Source of the DNA: Fasciola hepatica
Lineage: Eukaryota; Platyhelminthes; Trematoda; Plagiorchiida; Fasciolidae
Length of the DNA: 64,000 bases
NCBI GenBank assembly: GCA_948099385.1
Contig: CANUEZ040000161.1
Location: 3,720,001-3,784,000, forward strand
Direction of reading: 5' to 3'
Positions 46,236-58,600 of the stretch are shown in pieces. The position numbers and the translations under genes are program-made. The notes below the pieces were generated by a model. The model made no database searches, was not told the DNA's origin, and saw only the letters and a program-made list of their open reading frames with translations. Numbering within the stretch: position 1 is the stretch's first letter; each line of letters begins with the position of its first letter.

Positions 46236-47052
46236 CTAATTACTAGGGGTCGGCCATTGCTGGATTTGCTTAACTTTTTCGGGATCCGCATGAACCTCCT
46301 CGCGGCTTATGACGTGTCCCGAATACTGAACCTGTGCCAGTAGAAAATGACATTTACTCGGTTCCAGCCTCAAGCCTGCAGCCTGCAACCGTTCAAATAT
46401 ACTCCGTAAAGTTTCGATTTGGTCTTGAAAAGTCTGACTATGAACGATAATGTCATCCAGGTATACCAGGCATTTCGATGTCGTAAGATCACTCAGCACT
46501 TTCTGCATCAGGCGCTGAAATGTAGCGGGGGCTTTGGTTAACCCGAAAGTCATGGTTTGAAATTCATACAATCCGGACGGAATCACAATGGCCGTTTTCT
46601 CCCGGTCCTGCAAACTAACCTCTACCTGCCAATATCCCTACGCCAGGGTTGAAAAATACTTGGATCCTGCTACGGCTTCCAATGTTTCGTCGATACGGGG
46701 TACGGGGAAGGCTTCTTTCTTTGTAATAGCATTCAATCGTCTATAATCCACGCACAACCTTAGGGTTCCGTCCTTTTTTAACAATCACTGTTGGGGAGAC
46801 CCAGGGTGAAACGGATGGACAAATGACGCGATTATCTAGCATTTCCTTAACTATGTTATCTACTTCGTCCCGATAATGTGCCGGGATTCTTCTGAATGGT
46901 TGCTTGATTGGTGCTGCGTCTCCCGTGTCGATATGATGACTAACTACCTGAGTGCGTCCCAGTTTTTTGAAGACCACAAAAACACATCTTGGTTGCCAGT
47001 CAGTAATTCTGTCAGTTTTTTCGTTCCTAGCAAGAAGCAGTCTTCGACTCAT
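46236..47052 (-). pseudogene. Gypsy reverse transcriptase, motif A deleted
   Basis: 47,052-46,741 covers the N-terminus (HHIDTGDAAPIKQPFRRIPA, then SPWVSPTVIVKK). A shift follows to LRLCVDYRRLNAITKKEAF. At about 46,645-46,660 the sequence reads KYFSTLA, stop, GYWQVEV; related enzymes have FSTLDLASGYWQV here, so the D-L pair holding the first catalytic Asp is missing and the next codon is a stop. 46,613-46,236 continues with FGLTKAPATFQRLMQ and CLVYLDDIIVHS, the YLDD motif intact. Confidence 0.9.
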
Positions 47053-47096
47053 TACCTAGCCGGTTCAATTGTTCCGGACTGAGCTGCTGAGCCTCC

Positions 47097-47510
47097 CTAA
47101 CTGCCCACACTTCGACTGGCTGCAGGTCGATACTCAACCTGTTCTCCTGCAATATGCAAAATCCCGGCCAACAAATTTATGAGACACTGATGGAGGGTCA
47201 AAAAGTCAACACCAAGGATAGCGTTCCAAAGTAATTCTTTTACGACAATAGCTTGGTGGGCAACCTCCTTATGGTCTATGCGAAAGATGGGTTTGGCAAC
47301 ACCCAGTGTCTGGATTTCCTGATTATTAGCGACCCACAGACTTTGCGGCACCCACTCCCCCAGAGTTATCATGGGAGCCTCCCAAACTAGCGTGCAGCTG
47401 GACCCAGTATCGATCAAAAACGTACCCTTTACCCCGATAGTGAAGCCATCGGCTGTTGGTGAGAAATTACCAAAAAACAGTGGAAACAACTGGTACAGAA
47501 CTAACATGGA
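47097..47510 (-). pseudogene. Gypsy aspartic protease
   Basis: The frame contains GVKGTFLIDTGSSCTLVW with the catalytic DTGS, then IFRIDHKEVAHQAIVV and NAILGVDFLTLH, the ILGxDFL segment of retropepsins. It overlaps the end of the gag frame in another frame, so a frameshift either mutates or joins gag and pol. The domain itself looks complete. Confidence 0.9.
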
Positions 47511-48300
47511 CAGACTTACTAATAGCTCCATTATATTCCTTCCTGGCCGTATTTGTGTCCTCCCGTTCGTTGGCCTGTACCCAGCGTTCCGGTTGAAAAC
47601 GTCTCCCTCGGTCCCGGTGGTATGGACCTCTCGTTGGTTGGTCACCGGGGCAGCAGCTAACTTTGGGCATGCCCCGTGGGCTCTTTGGAGGTAGTTGTGC
47701 CTCCACTGTTGCTTCTCCTTTTGCCGCCCGTTCGACCGCCTCGGGCAGGTTTACCTGCGGGTCAAGCAAGAACATTTCTCTAACGGCTGCTGAGTTCACG
47801 CCGTCTATGAACCGGTGTAGTATCAGCATCTCCCTCACCGAGGGGTCATACCCGACGAGGGCTTGACGAGCAATCTTTTTCAGCTCCACGGAGTACTGTC
47901 GGACACCTTCCCCCGGTTTTTGGGTGCGATACCGGAACTTGTCCCTCAGCTCGCTCATGGTCTTTTGGGGCGTCAAACTTTTTCGCAAAATTGAGAAGGT
48001 TTCCTCACTGACTTCCCCTTCTGGGATCTCTTCGTGGACCAAGGTAAACGCATCCTGGCCCAGTAGTGACAACAATCTATACCGGCGATGACCGGGTTCA
48101 TATAGTTCCAAAAATGGGCGCACTGTCGCCTCCCACATATCGAAATCATCGCTAATATCAACTTTATCTGGTACCGGTAAAGACACAAGTGTTGGTTTAT
48201 TTGCGGATTGCCCTAACCGCATCAAGGCATCGATCAAGATGTTAATAGCATTAGCAGAAATATCATCTTCCGGTTTCTCAGGATTCGTGTTGTCTGCCAT
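47467..48300 (-). pseudogene. Gypsy Gag
   Basis: I take the start at ATG 48,298-48,300 (MADNTNPEKPED), 11 nt after the primer site, and not the upstream in-frame codons, which lie in the LTR. The product has SLPVPDKVDISDDFDMWEAT, then YRLLSLLGQDAFTLV, the capsid-like LRDKFRYRTQKPGEGVRQYS and VGYDPSVREMLILHRFIDG. Near the C-terminus a CC pair and RGRRFQP remain, but no CCHC knuckle is readable. The last 60 or so codons run into the protease region in the wrong frame, which marks a frameshift near 47,650. Confidence 0.85.
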
Positions 48301-48330
48301 TTGTTGATATCCCACCACTGTCACCAATTT

Positions 48331-48579
48331 TGTAATACACGTGGGGTCCGGAGGTCTGAAAATGGACGCACAGATCAGCACAACTAGTCACAGCACGAGG
48401 CCAGTCACAACAGAAGGCGAAGCTCGGAAAACAATGGACTTGTATTGACACAAGGCGACGCCGTAACTGGTACAATTCGAAACCGGAAGTGGGTCAAACG
48501 GGGGCGTCCACGGGTTTTTTTTATACAGTTTTGTGGTCGGGGTCAAGGTCACTGTTCGGGGGGAGAGCGAGGTGAGATG
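48331..48579 (-). repeat. 5' LTR of the 44-kb gypsy element
   Basis: 249 bp, the upstream partner of 44,120-44,367. The primer site lies next to it at 48,311-48,326. Confidence 0.93.
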
Positions 48580-49892
48580 CCTTCCGCACTGGATGGCCCC
48601 TCCTCGTGGTTAACGGCTGCACCTGGAAGACAAGAGGATAGGAAACAGGATTATGTACAATCGGAAACGCACTACAGCTCGACATCGATTCTTTTAAACA
48701 AGCGTTTCACTGAAATGTAACGCAACTTGTGACTGTATTTCCATACGACTTTATTATTTTATTAGTGGCTGCACAATTTCCGTTCCAAATATGTTGGCCC
48801 GTTTGGTGAAAGCTCTACTTAGCGAACCGACCGAAAACCTGCCGGAAACCGATGTTACGGACGGGTTGTGTGCTACTAGGGCCTGTGTTCAATGAATGTT
48901 CATTGTGTATTCTCGGAGAGTGGCGTCTAACCGAGCACCACGGATAAAAGTTACTCTGAAGAAAGCACGTGGGTGCAGTTACTTCAAAGCATTTCTTGGT
49001 TCCAGCTTGCTAAATCATCCACACATAAAAAAAGGAGTTCAACACTTCAAAAAAGGTTTTGGCCACGATTCGCTCGGCCCCGTTCAATGGTTTTGTGTGG
49101 GGCCTGGAAGATGATAAAATGGGTGCACATTAACGAGCGCAAACTCAGACCCTACATGTTAGTTTCGGTTCTACTACAATAGATTCTTTTGAATAGGCGC
49201 GGCTTTTGGGCTGCTGGCTTCTGAGAACTACCAGTAATAAACTATATAGACGGCTTCTCACGAACAACGGTGTTTACATCTTGAATTCGTTTGCACAAGA
49301 GTTTACTAGACAGAAGCGTGCCGTTCAGAACCAAGCGTAAATATCTTTGTAAGGGAAAGCAATCAATCCCGGAAACCACGAGGATTCACGAGAAATGACG
49401 AACTTGGTAACCATAGTTTTCGAGTGGCCCGGGTTATGACGTCAGATTGACTGCTCAGTATTGAACAACAGTCCTTGGAAGTTGCTGTATGTCTGTAAAG
49501 GTTGTTCCGACTGTGAACAACGCGTAGCCAATTCAAAACGAATCCCAAAACCAGAACAAGGTTGATTCGTATTTCCTACGGTACTGGATCAACAAGTTAT
49601 ACGCATATAAATATGTACAAACCTCAACTGTACGACCACAACGTCTAACAACGAGGACCAGAGTTCAACAAATGTCAATGTCAGATACCACCGTCACGGA
49701 AGTCCAAGTTTGAACCAAAATTATGCCACTTCACGTGAGCAAAATATAAGCAAATGTTGAAGCGCAGTGATTGATGCATGCTGTACTTGTTCCAGAGTCA
49801 ATAAAATAAAGAGCACAGTCTCAGTAAAGCGAGGATACGAAAACGGATAGGGAGGATTTCCACGCATTTACGTTACAATATCCTTGATTTTT
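48580..49892. other. No recognisable gene
   Basis: 1.3 kb with only short ORFs between the 44-kb gypsy element and the second MITE copy. Nothing recognised. Confidence 0.4.
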
Positions 49893-50286
49893 GCCCAAGC
49901 TCACAATATCCAACGCCGTTGAGCGAACGTTAGACTGGAACTCGTAACATGTGTGTTCAAAGATTGCCCGGTAGTTTGTAAAATTTTACAAGAAATATTA
50001 TAATAAAAGCGCCACAGTATTCATTGAAATTTATCTGCCTTACAGGAGCGGCATGTTTGGTTTTACAAGTTCTCAATATACTATTTTTTATAATAAACAA
50101 TCTGACTTTCACAAAATATTTTTTTATTAGTGTTGAGTTAGCGCACCTACTTGGTTTCGACCGAAAGAATGAATAATAGGCAAACAGACTAAGAAACAAG
50201 CAGTTAAGATGGATTTAGAGAAGAAAGGGTACTGCTTTCAGATATTTTTTGAACTGTGGACGTAGTCCGACGCGCTCCCAATAGCG
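49893..50286. mobile_element. MITE, copy 2, right end missing
   Basis: Diverged relative of 35,722-36,190 in the same orientation (shared blocks TTTTACAAGAAATAT, GCAAACAGACT and AAGAAACA-GCAGTTAA, with small changes). The left end GCCCAAGCTCAC corresponds to the left terminal repeat. Similarity stops near 50,286, where the 3' remnant of a gypsy element begins, so the right terminal repeat is lost. Confidence 0.7.
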
Positions 50287-50330
50287 AAATCACAATAGGA
50301 CTGTGAACAACACGAAGATGGAGAGTAAAC

Positions 50331-51929
50331 TTAAATATATATTACTCTTACATATTCAAAAAACCTCGTCGGCTGTCGCAGCTCGCGGGCGCGTCGATTT
50401 CTCCCGTTGACGGATTGCTGAAACACTGCTCCAGCTGCCGTGTTCGAAGCATCTGTTCCTAATGCCAGGGGAGCAGAAGGATCGGGATGTGAAAGAAGTT
50501 TTATGTTGGCGATAGCTTCCTTGATCGAAGTAAAAGCTGCCTGCGTCGTGTCGGGAAAAATGAATTTCCGCTCACCCCCACGTAAAAGGTCTGTTAGGGG
50601 CTGCATTATTTCGGCGCAGTGTGTGACAAAGCGGCGATAAAAGTTAACCAGGCCAGAAAATTGGCGAAATTGCCGGTAAGAGTGAGGCTCAGGATAGTCG
50701 CTAATGGCCACCACCTTCTCAGACAGGGGCTGTATGCCCCACGCTGGGATTTCGTGGCCTAGAAATGTGATGGTTGTCCTACCTAATTCGCACTTAGCAG
50801 GGTTAATGGTTACACCGTGTTGGCTAAGGCGCTCAAAAAGAGCACGCAGGTGTGCCGTATGCTCTTGTTCCGAAGAACTTGCCACCAAAATATCATTTAA
50901 GTACAGGTAGACATTCTTCAAACCGCGTGTTGCCTCATGCATAAACCTTTGAAAGGTTTGGGCTGCATTGCTGAGCCCCAAAAGCGTGCGCAAAAACTCG
51001 AATAGTCCGAATGGAGTTGTGACAGCGGTTTTAGGGATGTCAGCCTCTGCCACCAGGATTTGGTGGTAGGCTCTAACGCGGTCGATTCGGCTGAAAACAG
51101 AACAACCAGACAGGGTAGAAGTAAGATGTTGAATATGTGGAATGGGGTACCTATCTGGAATAGTAGCCTGGTTGAGGGCCCTATAGTCACCGCAGGGGCG
51201 TCAGTCACCATTTGGTTTAGGAACCATGTGAAGAAGCGAGGCCCAAGGGCTACTGGACGGGCGTATTATGCCTAGTTCTAGCATGTGTTCAAACTCAGCC
51301 TGTGCTACGCGGAGCTTGTGTTAGGTCAAGCCACGTGGGCGGCTAAACGCTGGGGGTCCTTTAGTGACAATATGGTGGGAAACGTTAGTGGTCACCGCGG
51401 GAAGGGGGCCAGATTGTCTTAGAATTGCCGGGTAAGTTGAAAGTAGGTCTGCGTACGGGTGTTCGGCCTGCGGTTCGATGAATAGGGGCGTGATGTGATT
51501 AACGGAGGAATACGACCCGGTTACGGAAAGAGAAGTCTGTCAGTCGACAACTCCCCGGTCTCGTGCATCGATCAGGAGGTCGAAATGGTCAAGGAAGTCG
51601 ATGCCTAGTATGGGATAAGGGACGTCTGCTACTGTGAACACCCAGCGGAAGGTGCGACGTAGTTCTAAGTTGAGTGTGAGTGACTTACGGCCGTAAGTAG
51701 CAATAGGACTGCCTTTGGTAACCCGAGGTTGTCGGACTGACGGGTTCGTTGCATCACCTGCCTCCTTTGGAATGACACTAACTGCTGCACCGGTGTCAAT
51801 TAGGAACAGGTCATTGGAAACTAAATCTCGAACATGCAACAGACGACTGCTATTGTGGCTGCCGACCGCGTTAGTCGTGGAAACGCGTCGGGATATTAGT
51901 TTCCCTGTTTGGCTCCTGGGAAGATGCAA
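50331..51929 (-). pseudogene. CsRn1-type pol, truncated copy A
   Basis: Protease and RT as in copy B (DTGAAVS near 51,790; YLYLNDILVA near 50,900), with the same in-frame stops. After the first RNase H motif (LALGTDASNTAAGAV, near 50,450) the sequence jumps directly to the pol C-terminus (NGRNRRAREL), so about 1.6 kb covering most of RNase H and all of the integrase is missing. The short piece left of the jump (50,330-50,415) is only about 90% like copy B, while everything to the right is practically identical, so the two sides have different histories. Confidence 0.88.
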
Positions 51930-52214
51930 CCGGCTTCGCGGCGCCGGGCCTTCTCCCCAAACCGTTTGTGGTATCGACAGTACGTTGATCGGGATGAGTT
52001 AACGGGGCGGTCAGGGAAAGGGCTTTTGAGATGTTCACGTCAGTCAGAGTTGTGATAAGCTTTATGGTTTCTACAGTGAGAGCAACCTGGAGAGGAAAAA
52101 CGTCTGAAAGCCCGCTCAAAAACAGCCATCAGAGTGTCCTCAAAGTGTGTTCCTACGATGGATGTGGTGGTCTGGGGGCTGCTGGAGTTTGTTAAGGCCG
52201 CAATTTGTGGATGG

Positions 52215-54480
52215 TACCGTTCCATAATAATATAATAATATTAGTAATGGTTTATTTCGGGGACCCCCGAAAGTCACAGAAAGTTCCTTTGATATTCGCT
52301 TGGGTAAATGCAGCACAAAAGTTTATAGGTTTCAGTGGTCGCACAAATGAATGCCCGGCAAATTTGAATTCGAAGGTCGGGTGGACTCACTGCCCCGAAA
52401 TGAGTGGCACGGGCTCTGCGGTCGAGGTACATGATGAAGTAAAGCGGGGATGAAGCAATAAACTCAGTATTTCGGATAGCATCGATATAAAGTAGCAGAG
52501 GTGAGTAAACTGACAAGGATAACCTTCGAAAAAGCACCAACAAAAAAATTGATGTATGTATGGTGATGAAGGACATGCACTTGGACCAATAGCCCAAATG
52601 ACCCGGGAAATAGCAGAAATATAATACCGAAGGATTTGTGGGGTCCTCTGAGGAGGAAAATTGCAAAAATGATACGGAGTCCGTTTTACCACTGAAATAG
52701 TACTTACTATACATTAAGAAGTTGTGAGGGAAGCTCTCATAACAAGGTGCATGTAGATGCTCGAGCCTGGAAATTTTGGTGGAGCAGAGTGACGGAGGTT
52801 GACAGGTGAGTGAAATACGGTTTGAATAAAGGGTTCGTTTCAGGTTAATTAGTGAATACTATTTGACAAGAAGATGAACAGAGGAGTTGGTATACGATGA
52901 TCTTATAAAGTCGTATGGGGGTGGTGCATAAACGATACTGTCAAAACATGTGGACGATCGCTTAACGGGATATGCTGGTAAGAGTCTGACACGGGGCACT
53001 TGGGAAACAACCGGAAGGTCAGTAACTTGGCATACGTATAGTTCGTTTCCAGCAAGGGTCTGGAGGACTTGCATTCGCAGTTTTCTTTGGAGTAGATGCC
53101 CAATCGTGGAGGACTGATGGAAAAAGGTCAGTAGGCAATAGGTGGGTGAAACGATGCTCAACTATTGGTTTATCGGCGGTTAATCCAAGACTAACAGATG
53201 GGGAATACAAACTTACAACGAAGTGGGCATAATAGTGGTTTATATGTTTGATATTTTACGGACTCAACTGGGTGTAGTATATTACTGGAACCCTCAAAAA
53301 GCGCAGATAATTGTGTGGCTAAGTACGTCGAGGAAAGTCCAATGTGAGACTTTGGGTGGGGGGGGGGGACAAGCAGAATAAGGGCAGTCTAAATTAGAGG
53401 TAGTTGATTTTTGAGCCAAAGATGTAGAAAAAGCACCCTATGGATTGTGGTGCAGGTGGCTGGCCATGATGTCTTGGTGGAACGGCGGCTGTGGTTCATA
53501 GATAAGTGAAAGGTGATACAATTGCGGATTTGTCTGGGTTCGTTGTAGAGTAGAATGAGGGCATGCGAAGGTTGTAACAAAGTGGATGCGGGAGGTGAGC
53601 ATATAGTAGTATAACAGTAGTACATCTGAACAGCTCTCAGGAAGTGCGGGTGATTGCGTGGCTGGATGTGCTGAAGTCTGACAAAAGAAGCTGAGGAAGC
53701 GGTCGAACCATCTGTGTCCTGGATTATGGATACTTCGTTGCCAAAGCAACTTCAGTGAAGTGCAAATGACTGAATAAGAAAGATGCAACCGAAGGATAAA
53801 ATGAACATGGAGCTGAAGTCACACAGATGAAGCCCTGGAAAGAGGACCATTTCGTTTTGTGTGGAATTGTTAACAGGTGAGAAACGAACCTTTAAATTAT
53901 GGTTTGGTTTAGATAAATGTCGTGGTGACGTACATATTACCAAGTGGATGAATGGTCTCTTCAGGAGTATATCAGGAATTGTGATTTTTATAATAAAGAT
54001 CTGAACAACGAGACCGTTTCATGTTTCGGGGTACAGAATTCGGTAGGTGAACACAATAGGAGGAGGAAAACATGGCATCAGTTCAGACAGATAAAAGATA
54101 AGTCGACGGATATAAATGTCGGTAGTCGCAATAGTAGGGTACATATATGAGCCGAGCGAGTATATATACATATGTCGATTCGGAACCTGACTGGGAGTAT
54201 GGTAAACCTTGTTCAGGAACGTTGGAGGAGGCAATGGGTGGCAGCGGTAAGACGCAGGGGATGTTGTTTTTCAATCCTCAGCTGGTGTTGTGGGGGAGGC
54301 TGGCCTTGCGCTGGACGCCCAACCTAAAAACCAATGCTGGTGATAGGAGGTGCGATCCGCCGGCCTAGTTGCGCCCGCACATCATTGCAGACTGCCTGCA
54401 CTCCCAATGTGCGCCGGCCAAAGCGGTGGATCTGACCGCGCCTCGCACCGTTGGGATTGGCATGAGGTTTCTCGTTGGGT
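52215..54480 (-). other. Unassigned internal region of array unit A
   Basis: About 2.3 kb between the LTR and the gag end, where the main part of gag should lie. No frame longer than about 146 codons is present and none resembles Gag. The minus strand is pyrimidine-rich, with a C run at 53,350-53,368 and several CTCACCT blocks. The start at about 52,240 has a GGGGACCCCCGAAA palindromic stretch. It may be an insertion that replaced gag. The same sequence is at 59,128-61,390. Confidence 0.55.
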
Positions 54481-54489
54481 CCAAACGGC

Positions 54490-55030
54490 CGTAGGTATCA
54501 GGTAGTCCGCGATCAGGGGACCAGGCACCAGGGAATCCCGGAAAGTAACCAAGGGAGCATCGGTCGGGAAGCGTACGAATAGCCGACGGTCAGGTAGATG
54601 CATAGGCCATGTTAGTGACGGGCGTGATCTCCAGAGTATTAAGAGTCATCGAGAGAAAGGTACGCAGGAATGAAGGTCTGGAAACAGAGAAAGAGTAGAC
54701 GAGCGAAGTCTAGAATGTTCCCAGGATAAATGGGAACCGATACGAAAAGGCAACAATAATTTTAGGATTTATCTCAGTTAAGTCAGGACCTGCTCCCGTA
54801 TAGAGTCTATAGCCCCTGGTCCTCGGTTTGTGACACGATAGAAAATATACTCGGCAGCGTGCAAGGCAGAACTCAAAACGCTGGAGCGGGACAACGTGTG
54901 TATTGGAGGAGCGCAACGGCGTGCAGACGACGCACACAGGCGGAGCAAGTGGCGCCACCAAAAACGGTCATTGTTCAAATAAACAAATTTGTTAGTCTTT
55001 GTCATCGAGTGCTTTATTGGTAGCACTACA
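54490..55030 (-). repeat. Shared LTR between array units A and B
   Basis: On the minus strand it starts TGTAGTGCTACCAATAAAGC at 55,030, directly after a polypurine tract. The start resembles the LTR at 39,050 (TGTAGTGG) and an AATAAA lies 12 nt in. The other end is not firm: a weak primer-like TTGGACCCAACGAG occurs near 54,485, which would give about 540 bp. It serves as 3' LTR of unit B and 5' LTR of unit A. Confidence 0.6.
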
Positions 55031-55047
55031 GGGGTCCCCCCCCTAGA
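55031..55047 (-). promoter_or_regulatory. Polypurine tract of array unit B
   Basis: Minus strand TCTAGGGGGGGGACCCC immediately before the LTR start. The same arrangement (GGGCTTCTAGGAGGAGG before TGTAGTGG) precedes the 3' LTR at 40,412, supporting the boundary. The repeat of this site in the next unit is at about 61,943-61,959. Confidence 0.75.
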
Positions 55048-55659
55048 AGGCCGACGCAGTTGGACTTCGACCCGTGATGGGTACGTCGGATTCGGTGGCG
55101 AGAGACGTTTTCCATGCCTCCCGCCGCGGTCGAATACAACAGCGAAGCCAGCACAAGCCGTTCTCCATGACTCCAACTGGTCGCTGTGCGTCGATCGCAA
55201 AATTGCGTCCTCCTCAAAATGTTATCCGAACGGGGTTGATCCTGTTTGTGACCTGGCAGTGGTGATTGTGTTGTAGGGTTTGTAGTTGTCGGCATATCCC
55301 AAAGTTCCGTTTCTCTGCGGTTGTCATTGCCTTCGTAAGCGAGCCAGCGTCCGGCGTCAAATGCGTCCAGTCGCGATCCCGTGAGCCTTGTGCTGGAGCC
55401 ATGCGAGATCCTGGAATTCCATATGGTTCTGTCCGACGGGACGAGCTGGAAGGCAAGAAACCCAGGGAAGCTGCGCCTCGAGGCGCGATCGGATATTCGA
55501 CTGATGGGGACATACCGGCGCAATACAGGCTGCCGCCACCCTTGTCGTGATCGCCACGTTGTCGTGCATTTATGCATAATAGGACTATGTACAATTTGAA
55601 TATGAAGAGTAAACTTAAATATATACAACTGTTACATATTCAGAAAACCTCGTTGGCTG

Positions 55660-58600
55660 TCACAGCTCGCGGCCGCGTCGATTTCTCCTGTTGACTGGTG
55701 CAGCTGTGTCTTCCGTGGAGTTTGGTGTTGCAACAGGTAACGATGAGTCGTTGGTGGGAGTAACAGGGGCCGACTCGGGACGACAAACCGAAGGTTGTGA
55801 GCAGGTGGGGTCACTTAGAGGGTGGTTTGAGGTGGGTTCGACCTCGATGAAGGCTGGTTTGAGGCGGTCTATGCTGACGGTCTCCTTCCTGCCCTCGACG
55901 TCCACCACGTATTTCTTTTCCTTTCGCTGGACGACGCGGAACTGGCCAGAGTAAGCCGCCTGCAGTGGTGATCGCACTGAATCTACTCTAATAAACACAT
56001 GGCTGGTGGTAGCTAGAGCGATAGGTATGTAGTTGCTCAGGATTTGTTCTCGTGGTGGGGTGGGCTTTATTACCCGCATTTGGTGTGAAAATCGTTTTTC
56101 GTAATCCCCGTAATTAATACTCACAGGTGGTAATGGAGAAACGAACTCACCCGGAAGTCGTAGTGTGCAACCGTAAACGAGTTCAGCCTCCGTAACACCC
56201 ATATCGGCTTTAACGGTGTTACGCAGTCCTAAGAGAACGATCGGCAAAACTTCGCTCCATAATGGGTTATCACGAGGACGAAGGGCAGCTTTCAGCTGGC
56301 GATGGAACCCCTCCACAATGCCATTGGCCTGAGGATGATAGGCCGTCGTCTTGTTGTGTCGGCAACCGAATGCGTTCAGTAGCTCGTGGAAGGCGCCGTC
56401 GAAATGAGAACCGCAGTCAGTGGTCACGATATCAAGGCAACCGAACTGACCCACCCACCCAGTAAGAAATGCTTTTGCAGCTTCCTCTGAGGTTGGGCGA
56501 GGAATAGGTATGGTCTGTGACCAGCGGGTGAAACGATCTACGCAAGTGAGGATGTAGACGCAGCCATTGGATGGCGGAAGTGGCCCCACGAGATCCACAT
56601 GCACATGATGAAAGCGTGCGTTCGGTTCGCAGAATGTGCCTAAAGTAGATTTGGTGTGACGATGTATCTTAACTCGTTGACACTGAAGACAAGCACGGGC
56701 CCAAAGACGTACGTCACGTTTCACGCAAGGCCAGACGGATCGCTCGGTGACTAGTTTCACTGAGGCGGTTACCCCAGGTTGCGATAAGTTGTGGAGGCTG
56801 GTAAAAACTTGTCGGCGAAAACTGGCAGGAACTAGTGGTCGGGGTCGACCTTGTGACACATTGCAAATAATAGTTACGTCCGAAGTTGGAAACTCCACTG
56901 GCACTAGGTGCAGGGAGCTGCTGTTTCTAAGTTGCCCAACCTCAGGATCTGTCGTTTGGGCTGCTGCGATTGCTTCTAGGTCTATGCCCATGAGTGGTGC
57001 GTAGTCGATATTGTGGACGCGTGAGAGTGCGTCTGCTACGGGATTGTGTGCCCCAGAGACGTGTCGAATGTCCGTAGTAAACTGCGAAACATAGTCTAAG
57101 TGGCAAATCTTGCGTGGCGAATATCGATCAGAGGCTGACTGGAGGGCATAAACTAGTGGTTTATGATCTGTGAACACTGTGAACGTTTGGCTCTCGAGTG
57201 TGTGCCGGAAGTGTCGGATACCCAAATAGATTGCCAGCAGTTCTCTGCTGAACGTACTATATCGGGATTCCGCAGGCTGGAGATGCTTGGAGAAGAAAGC
57301 TATTGGTTGCCATGAATTGTTGCCGAATTGCTGCAACACTGCTCCAGCTGCCGTGTTCGAAGCATCTGTTCCCAATGCCAGGGGAGCAGAAGGATCGGGA
57401 TGTGAAAGAAGTTTTATGTTGGCGATAGCTTCCTTGATCGAAGTAAAAGCTGCCTGCGTCGTGTCGGGAAAAATGAATTTCCGCTCACCCCCACGTAAAA
57501 GGTCTGTTAGGGGCTGCATTATTTCGGCGCAGTGTGTGACAAAGCGGCGATAAAAGTTAACCAGGCCAGAAAATTGGCGAAATTGCCGGTAAGAGTGAGG
57601 CTCAGGATAGTCGCTAATGGCCACCACCTTCTCAGACAGGGGCTGTATGCCCCACGCTGGGATTTCGTGGCCTAGAAATGTGATGGTTGTCCTACCTAAT
57701 TCGCACTTAGCAGGGTTAATGGTTACACCGTGTTGGCTAAGGCGCTCAAAAAGAGCACGCAGGTGTGCCGTATGCTCTTGTTCCGAAGAACTTGCCACCA
57801 AAATATCATTTAAGTACAGGTAGACATTCTTCAAACCGCGTGTTGCCTCATGCATAAACCTTTGAAAGGTTTGGGCTGCATTGCTGAGCCCCAAAAGCGT
57901 GCGCAAAAACTCGAATAGTCCGAATGGAGTTGTGACAGCGGTTTTAGGGATGTCAGCCTCTGCCACCAGGATTTGGTGGTAGGCTCTAACGCGGTCGATT
58001 CGGCTGAAAACAGAACAACCAGACAGGGTAGAAGTAAGATGTTGAATATGTGGAATGGGGTACCTATCTGGAATAGTAGCCTGGTTGAGGGCCCTATAGT
58101 CACCGCAGGGGCGTCAGTCACCATTTGGTTTAGGAACCATGTGAAGAAGCGAGGCCCAAGGGCTACTGGACGGGCGTATTATGCCTAGTTCTAGCATGTG
58201 TTCAAACTCAGCCTGTGCTACGCGGAGCTTGTGTTAGGTCAAGCCACGTGGGCGGCTAAACGCTGGGGGTCCTTTAGTGACAATATGGTGGGAAACGTTA
58301 GTGGTCACCGCGGGAAGGGGGCCAGATTGTCTTAGAATTGCCGGGTAAGTTGAAAGTAGGTCTGCGTACGGGTGTTCGGCCTGCGGTTCGATGAATAGGG
58401 GCGTGATGTGATTAACGGAGGAATACGACCCGGTTACGGAAAGAGAAGTCTGTCAGTCGACAACTCCCCGGTCTCGTGCATCGATCAGGAGGTCGAAATG
58501 GTCAAGGAAGTCGATGCCTAGTATGGGATAAGGGACGTCTGCTACTGTGAACACCCAGCGGAAGGTGCGACGTAGTTCTAAGTTGAGTGTGAGTGACTTA

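Larger units (their letters stand above)
44120..48579 (-). mobile_element. Ty3/gypsy LTR retrotransposon, inactive
   Basis: A 4.46-kb minus-strand element bounded by near-identical LTRs (48,331-48,579 as 5', 44,120-44,367 as 3'). Order from the 5' LTR: primer site, gag, protease, RT, RNase H, integrase, 3' LTR. The primer site is TGGTGACAGTGGTGGG, starting 4 nt inside the LTR. The LTR outer flanks are GCCC (low side) and CCTT/GCCT (high side, depending on the exact end), so a target duplication is possible but not certain. The interior has several stops, frameshifts and two deletions of catalytic sequence. Confidence 0.93.

Noticed and set aside
48300..48381. Gag start upstream at 48,381.
   Set aside because: Those codons lie in the 5' LTR and primer site; the ATG at 48,298-48,300 is the natural start.
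55026..55628. A 200-codon minus-strand ORF after pol in each array unit, possibly an extra gene.
   Set aside because: It begins in the 3' end of pol, overlaps other equally long open frames in the same interval, runs into the polypurine tract and has no recognisable domain; treated as 3' non-coding sequence.
55600..55636. TGTAACAG on the minus strand just after the pol stop, looking like an LTR start.
   Set aside because: The polypurine tract and the TGTAGTG start at 55,030, matching the layout at 40,412, are a better LTR boundary; no second copy of an LTR starting at TGTAACAG is present within one unit.
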